Of a DNA stretch of 7,363 bases, positions 4,467-7,363 are shown piece after piece (position 1 is the first letter of the stretch; each line of letters begins with the position of its first letter). A program made the translations under genes and the position numbers. The stretch is from Acidobacteriota bacterium (GTDB lineage: Bacteria > Acidobacteriota > Terriglobia > Terriglobales > Acidobacteriaceae): contig JANXQR010000137.1 in the NCBI GenBank assembly GCA_025353435.1, forward strand, positions 1 to 7,363. Reading direction: 5' to 3'. The notes beneath the pieces were generated by a model. That model was not told where the DNA came from, did no database searches, and worked only from the letters and a program-made list of their open reading frames with translations.

Positions 4467-7363
4467 ATGCTCAAGGTCTCTTCCCTCCCCTTCGCCAAAA
4501 AATGCCTTGGCTGGCGCTTGGTCCTGGTCTGTTGCCTGGCTGCCTTCGTCGCTCACCAGCTTCCGGCCCAGTCAACCTTTGGGTCGATCCTCGGCACGGT
4601 GCGCGACTCAACCGGGTCCGTGGTTCAGGGTGCACAGGTCACGCTGGTCAACACCGGCACCACCGCCAAGCGCGTCGAGTCAACCGATTCCGACGGAAAC
4701 TACGGTTTCAAAAACATTGAAGTCGGCAGCTACAAACTCAACGTCGCAGCAAGGGGCTTCCAAACCTCGTCGCTTCCTGAAGTCTCGCTCACGGCTCGTG
4801 AAACACGTCGCCTTGACGCAACATTGACCTTGGGTTCTGAAACCCAGACTGTCGAAGTCACCGACACGGCCCCTGTCATTACGACCGATGTTTCCAACCT
4901 GGCCGAGACCAAGCTCGGCGAAGAACTCGTCAATCTTCCCGTGGCCATCTACTCGCGCTCCTCCGGCTCCACCAGTCCCATCTCCACCCTCACCACCGAG
5001 GCGGGAGTCCAGACCGACGACACCGGAAATCTCGCCGTCCTTGGCACCACAGCAGCCCTGCTCAGCGTCACCGTCGACGGCATCTCCAGCGTCGGCGTGG
5101 AATACTCCGGCCCCGTCAACGAAATGTTCCCCTCCTTCAACTCCATCGAAGAAATTCGCGTCAGCGAGTCCAACAACAACGCCGAATTCTCCGGCGTGGC
5201 CGACATCACCACCATCTCCAAAGAAGGCACCATCAAGCTCCACGGCGGCCTGTTTGAGAATCACGAGAACACCGTCTTCAACGCCAATAATCCCTTCGCG
5301 CTTTCCAAACCCAAAATCATCATGAACGACTTCGGCGGCACCCTCGGCGGCCCTCTGAATATCCCCCACATTTCCGCCGGCCGCGACAGCACTTTCTTCT
5401 TCATCAGTTATGAAGGCCTTCGCCTGCCCCGCGAAACACCTGCTCTGCTCAGCGTCCCCTCGACCGACATGCGCAACGGCAATTTGACCGCCTATCTCGC
5501 CGGCCAGGGCGTCTCCGCCATCTATCAGCCCGACGGCATCACGCCCATCGATCCCGCTAACGTCCCCGTCAGCACCATCTCCGCCAACCTTCTCAACACC
5601 CTAATGCCCACGCCCAACTTTGGCGACCCTGGCGCCTACGCCAACAACTACCAAATCAATTTCCCCGCGCCCATCTCCACCAACCAGGGCGACGTCCGCC
5701 TCGATCGCAACATCTCTCAAAAGCAGACCCTCTTCGCGCGTTTCTCCTACAAAAACCGCCAGGTTGTCACCGCACCGTCCGCTCTCTGCACCTTCACCTA
5801 CTGTGCTGAAGCGGGCAGCCCGCTCCAAGGCGCGTACAACACTCCCGAAATTGACGAAGGCCTCACCTTCGCCCACAACTACATCTTTTCCCCCGGCCTT
5901 CTGAACGAATTCCGCGGCGGCTTCACCGCCCAGCACACATCGGAAACGCAGTCCTACTCCACCGCATCGCTGCTCACCCAAACCGGCCTCACCGTACCCC
6001 AGCCCGACCTCCAATGGTCTGAGGCGCCCCAGGTTCTCATCAACGGATTCATGTCCACAGGGGCCGGCAACCCCGGTACGCAGCGCGGCCAAATCATCCA
6101 GGCCCTCGACAACCTCACCTGGATTCACCACAACCACGCCTTCAAATTCGGCGCTGACTTCAAGCGCATCAGCGATCACGACGACAATGTCTTCGGCAAT
6201 TACCGCTCCGGCTGGTATGTCTTTGACGGATCATCTCAAGTGGGCGCCAACATTGGCGATCCCTACACCGCGTTCCTCCTCGGCAATCCCGACTACACCC
6301 AAGTCAGCTCCACCAACAAGCCCACCATGGATGGCCTTGGCTACTCCTACGCCGTCTTCGCTCAGGATGATTGGAAGCTCACGCAGAACCTCACGCTCAA
6401 CCTCGGCCTTCGCTATGAACTGCATCCGCCGTTGAAAGAAACCCACTACAACACCGCGTTTTTCCAGCCCGATTACACCGCCACCGTTGACGGTCAATCC
6501 GTCCACGGAGCCGTCGTCGTCCCCAACGCGCAGGCCCAGTCCTTCACATCAGCTGACTTCGCAAATGCCATCGCGCCCACGCCCATCATCACCGCCGCCC
6601 AGGCCGGGCTCCCCTCTTCCCTTCGCTATACCGACAAGACCGATTGGGGTCCGCGCCTCGGATTCGCATGGCGTCCTTATGGCACTGACAAGACCGTCGT
6701 CCGCGGCGGTTGGGGTCGCTTTATCGAATCTCCATTGGGATTTTCGCTCGTCTCAGGCTGGGCCGTCCACGCCAGTTACGTCGCCACTTACAATCAGGAT
6801 TTCCAATCAGACGGCGTCACGCCGCTGCTCTCATTCGCCAATCCATTCAACACCGCGGCTGGCGTCTCAACCGGAACCGCCGGCTTCTACTACGCCTTCC
6901 CCATCCACTACAAAGACCCCACCGTCCAGCAGTGGAACCTCACCGTCGAGCAGGATCTCACCCACTCCATCGGCATGCGGCTCTCTTACACGGGAAGTCA
7001 CGGCAGCAACCTTGAGACCATGGAAGACCTCAATCAGGTCGCCGCCAATCCCAACGGCTACGCCAACACCGACAGTGCGGCTCCCGCCACCGGGGCATGC
7101 ATCACAGACGACGGCTCGCTTGTCGCAGATCACCGTCCCTATCCCTGCTGGAGCGTCATTCAGAGCGTTCGCAATTCCGCCGAAAGCAACTACTCCAGCG
7201 GCACCGTAGAAATCTCCAAGCACGGCGGGAAACAACTCACATTCGATGCCAGCTACACCTGGACGCGCGATCTTTCCAACGCCGGCGGCGCAACACCCAA
7301 CGCCTTTGCAATCGCCGGCGGCACCTACCTCACTGACCGCTTCCATCCCGGACTCGACTACGG
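4467..7363 (+). CDS. Oar-like TonB-dependent outer-membrane receptor (3' end outside window)
   Basis: The frame is open for 965 codons to the window edge. Family members in Acidobacteriota are usually about 1,000-1,200 residues, so the missing part is probably the last barrel strands. An N-terminal signal peptide (K11-K12, hydrophobic 17-28, probable cleavage near residue 34) is followed by a carboxypeptidase-regulatory-like beta-sandwich (about 38-123: SILGTVRDSTGSVVQGAQVTL, DSDGNYGFKNIEVGSYKL). A TonB-box-like TQTVEVTD (127-134) comes next. A plug domain runs to about 255 and includes NLPVAIYSRSSGSTSP, VDGISS and IEEIRVSE. The barrel shows FFFISYEGLR (310-319), HAFKFGADF, FAQDDWKLTQNLTLNLGLRYE (631-651) and DWGPRLGFAWRP (726-737). 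It likely imports or binds a large substrate such as a carbohydrate or siderophore, driven by TonB; the ligand is unknown. ATG 4467 has AAGG seven bases upstream. GTG 4440 and TTG 4452 are alternative in-frame starts but fit the signal peptide less well. Confidence 0.93.
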   Translation, partial: MLKVSSLPFAKKCLGWRLVLVCCLAAFVAHQLPAQSTFGSILGTVRDSTGSVVQGAQVTLVNTGTTAKRVESTDSDGNYGFKNIEVGSYKLNVAARGFQTSSLPEVSLTARETRRLDATLTLGSETQTVEVTDTAPVITTDVSNLAETKLGEELVNLPVAIYSRSSGSTSPISTLTTEAGVQTDDTGNLAVLGTTAALLSVTVDGISSVGVEYSGPVNEMFPSFNSIEEIRVSESNNNAEFSGVADITTISKEGTIKLHGGLFENHENTVFNANNPFALSKPKIIMNDFGGTLGGPLNIPHISAGRDSTFFFISYEGLRLPRETPALLSVPSTDMRNGNLTAYLAGQGVSAIYQPDGITPIDPANVPVSTISANLLNTLMPTPNFGDPGAYANNYQINFPAPISTNQGDVRLDRNISQKQTLFARFSYKNRQVVTAPSALCTFTYCAEAGSPLQGAYNTPEIDEGLTFAHNYIFSPGLLNEFRGGFTAQHTSETQSYSTASLLTQTGLTVPQPDLQWSEAPQVLINGFMSTGAGNPGTQRGQIIQALDNLTWIHHNHAFKFGADFKRISDHDDNVFGNYRSGWYVFDGSSQVGANIGDPYTAFLLGNPDYTQVSSTNKPTMDGLGYSYAVFAQDDWKLTQNLTLNLGLRYELHPPLKETHYNTAFFQPDYTATVDGQSVHGAVVVPNAQAQSFTSADFANAIAPTPIITAAQAGLPSSLRYTDKTDWGPRLGFAWRPYGTDKTVVRGGWGRFIESPLGFSLVSGWAVHASYVATYNQDFQSDGVTPLLSFANPFNTAAGVSTGTAGFYYAFPIHYKDPTVQQWNLTVEQDLTHSIGMRLSYTGSHGSNLETMEDLNQVAANPNGYANTDSAAPATGACITDDGSLVADHRPYPCWSVIQSVRNSAESNYSSGTVEISKHGGKQLTFDASYTWTRDLSNAGGATPNAFAIAGGTYLTDRFHPGLDY

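Noticed and set aside
4680..5369. 229-codon minus-strand frame opposite the receptor N-terminus
   Set aside because: It is rich in Gly/Val/Asp/Glu, the typical antisense of high-GC coding sequence, with no domain motif; the receptor explains this stretch.
5601..6179. 192-codon minus-strand frame opposite the receptor barrel
   Set aside because: Same antisense composition and no recognisable motif; the plus-strand frame carries clear barrel motifs.
6487..7209. 240-codon plus-strand frame inside the TonB receptor
   Set aside because: It is a +1 shadow in C-rich sequence, almost all Ser/Thr/Pro/Arg, while the receptor frame is intact and homologous throughout.

Overview
The window looks like chromosomal DNA of a high-GC Gram-negative bacterium, most likely Acidobacteriota (Terriglobia, the Granulicella/Terriglobus/Edaphobacter type). 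The main reason is the large outer-membrane protein at the right. It combines a carboxypeptidase-regulatory-like N-terminal domain with a TonB-dependent plug and barrel, an architecture greatly expanded in that phylum. A DUF3300 protein beside it and the C-rich codon use also fit. The taxonomic call is inferred from protein resemblance, not from a marker gene.

Layout, left to right. (1) Positions 1-605 (+) hold the C-terminal end of polyphosphate kinase 1, including the conserved histidine region and an unusual Ala/Lys/Arg/Pro-rich tail. (2) Positions 702-1601 (+) hold a complete PfkB/ribokinase-family sugar kinase. It has no Shine-Dalgarno and has a -10-like hexamer at leaderless spacing. 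(3) On the minus strand, convergent with the kinase, are a DUF3300 protein with a very long low-complexity tail (2051-4075) and, 52 bp downstream of it, a small unrecognised protein (1666-1998). A weak intrinsic-terminator-like hairpin at 1607-1630 could end this two-gene unit. (4) Positions 4076-4466 are a divergent intergenic region with a strong GC-rich stem-loop in the presumed DUF3300 leader and an inverted repeat overlapping the next gene's ribosome-binding site. (5) From 4467 to the window end (+) is an Oar-like TonB-dependent receptor, open for 965 codons without a stop and cut by the window edge.

Functionally, the left half is cytoplasmic phosphate and sugar metabolism and the right half is cell envelope: an exported DUF3300 protein and an outer-membrane receptor transcribed divergently from it. 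No evidence ties the two halves into one pathway. I found no mobile element, CRISPR array, tRNA, rRNA, toxin-antitoxin or defence module. I do not see a convincing undescribed system. The most notable items are the DUF3300 protein's low-complexity, histidine-rich, repeat-built tail with its leader stem-loop, the PPK1 basic tail, the probably leaderless kinase gene and the uncharacterised 110-residue protein.
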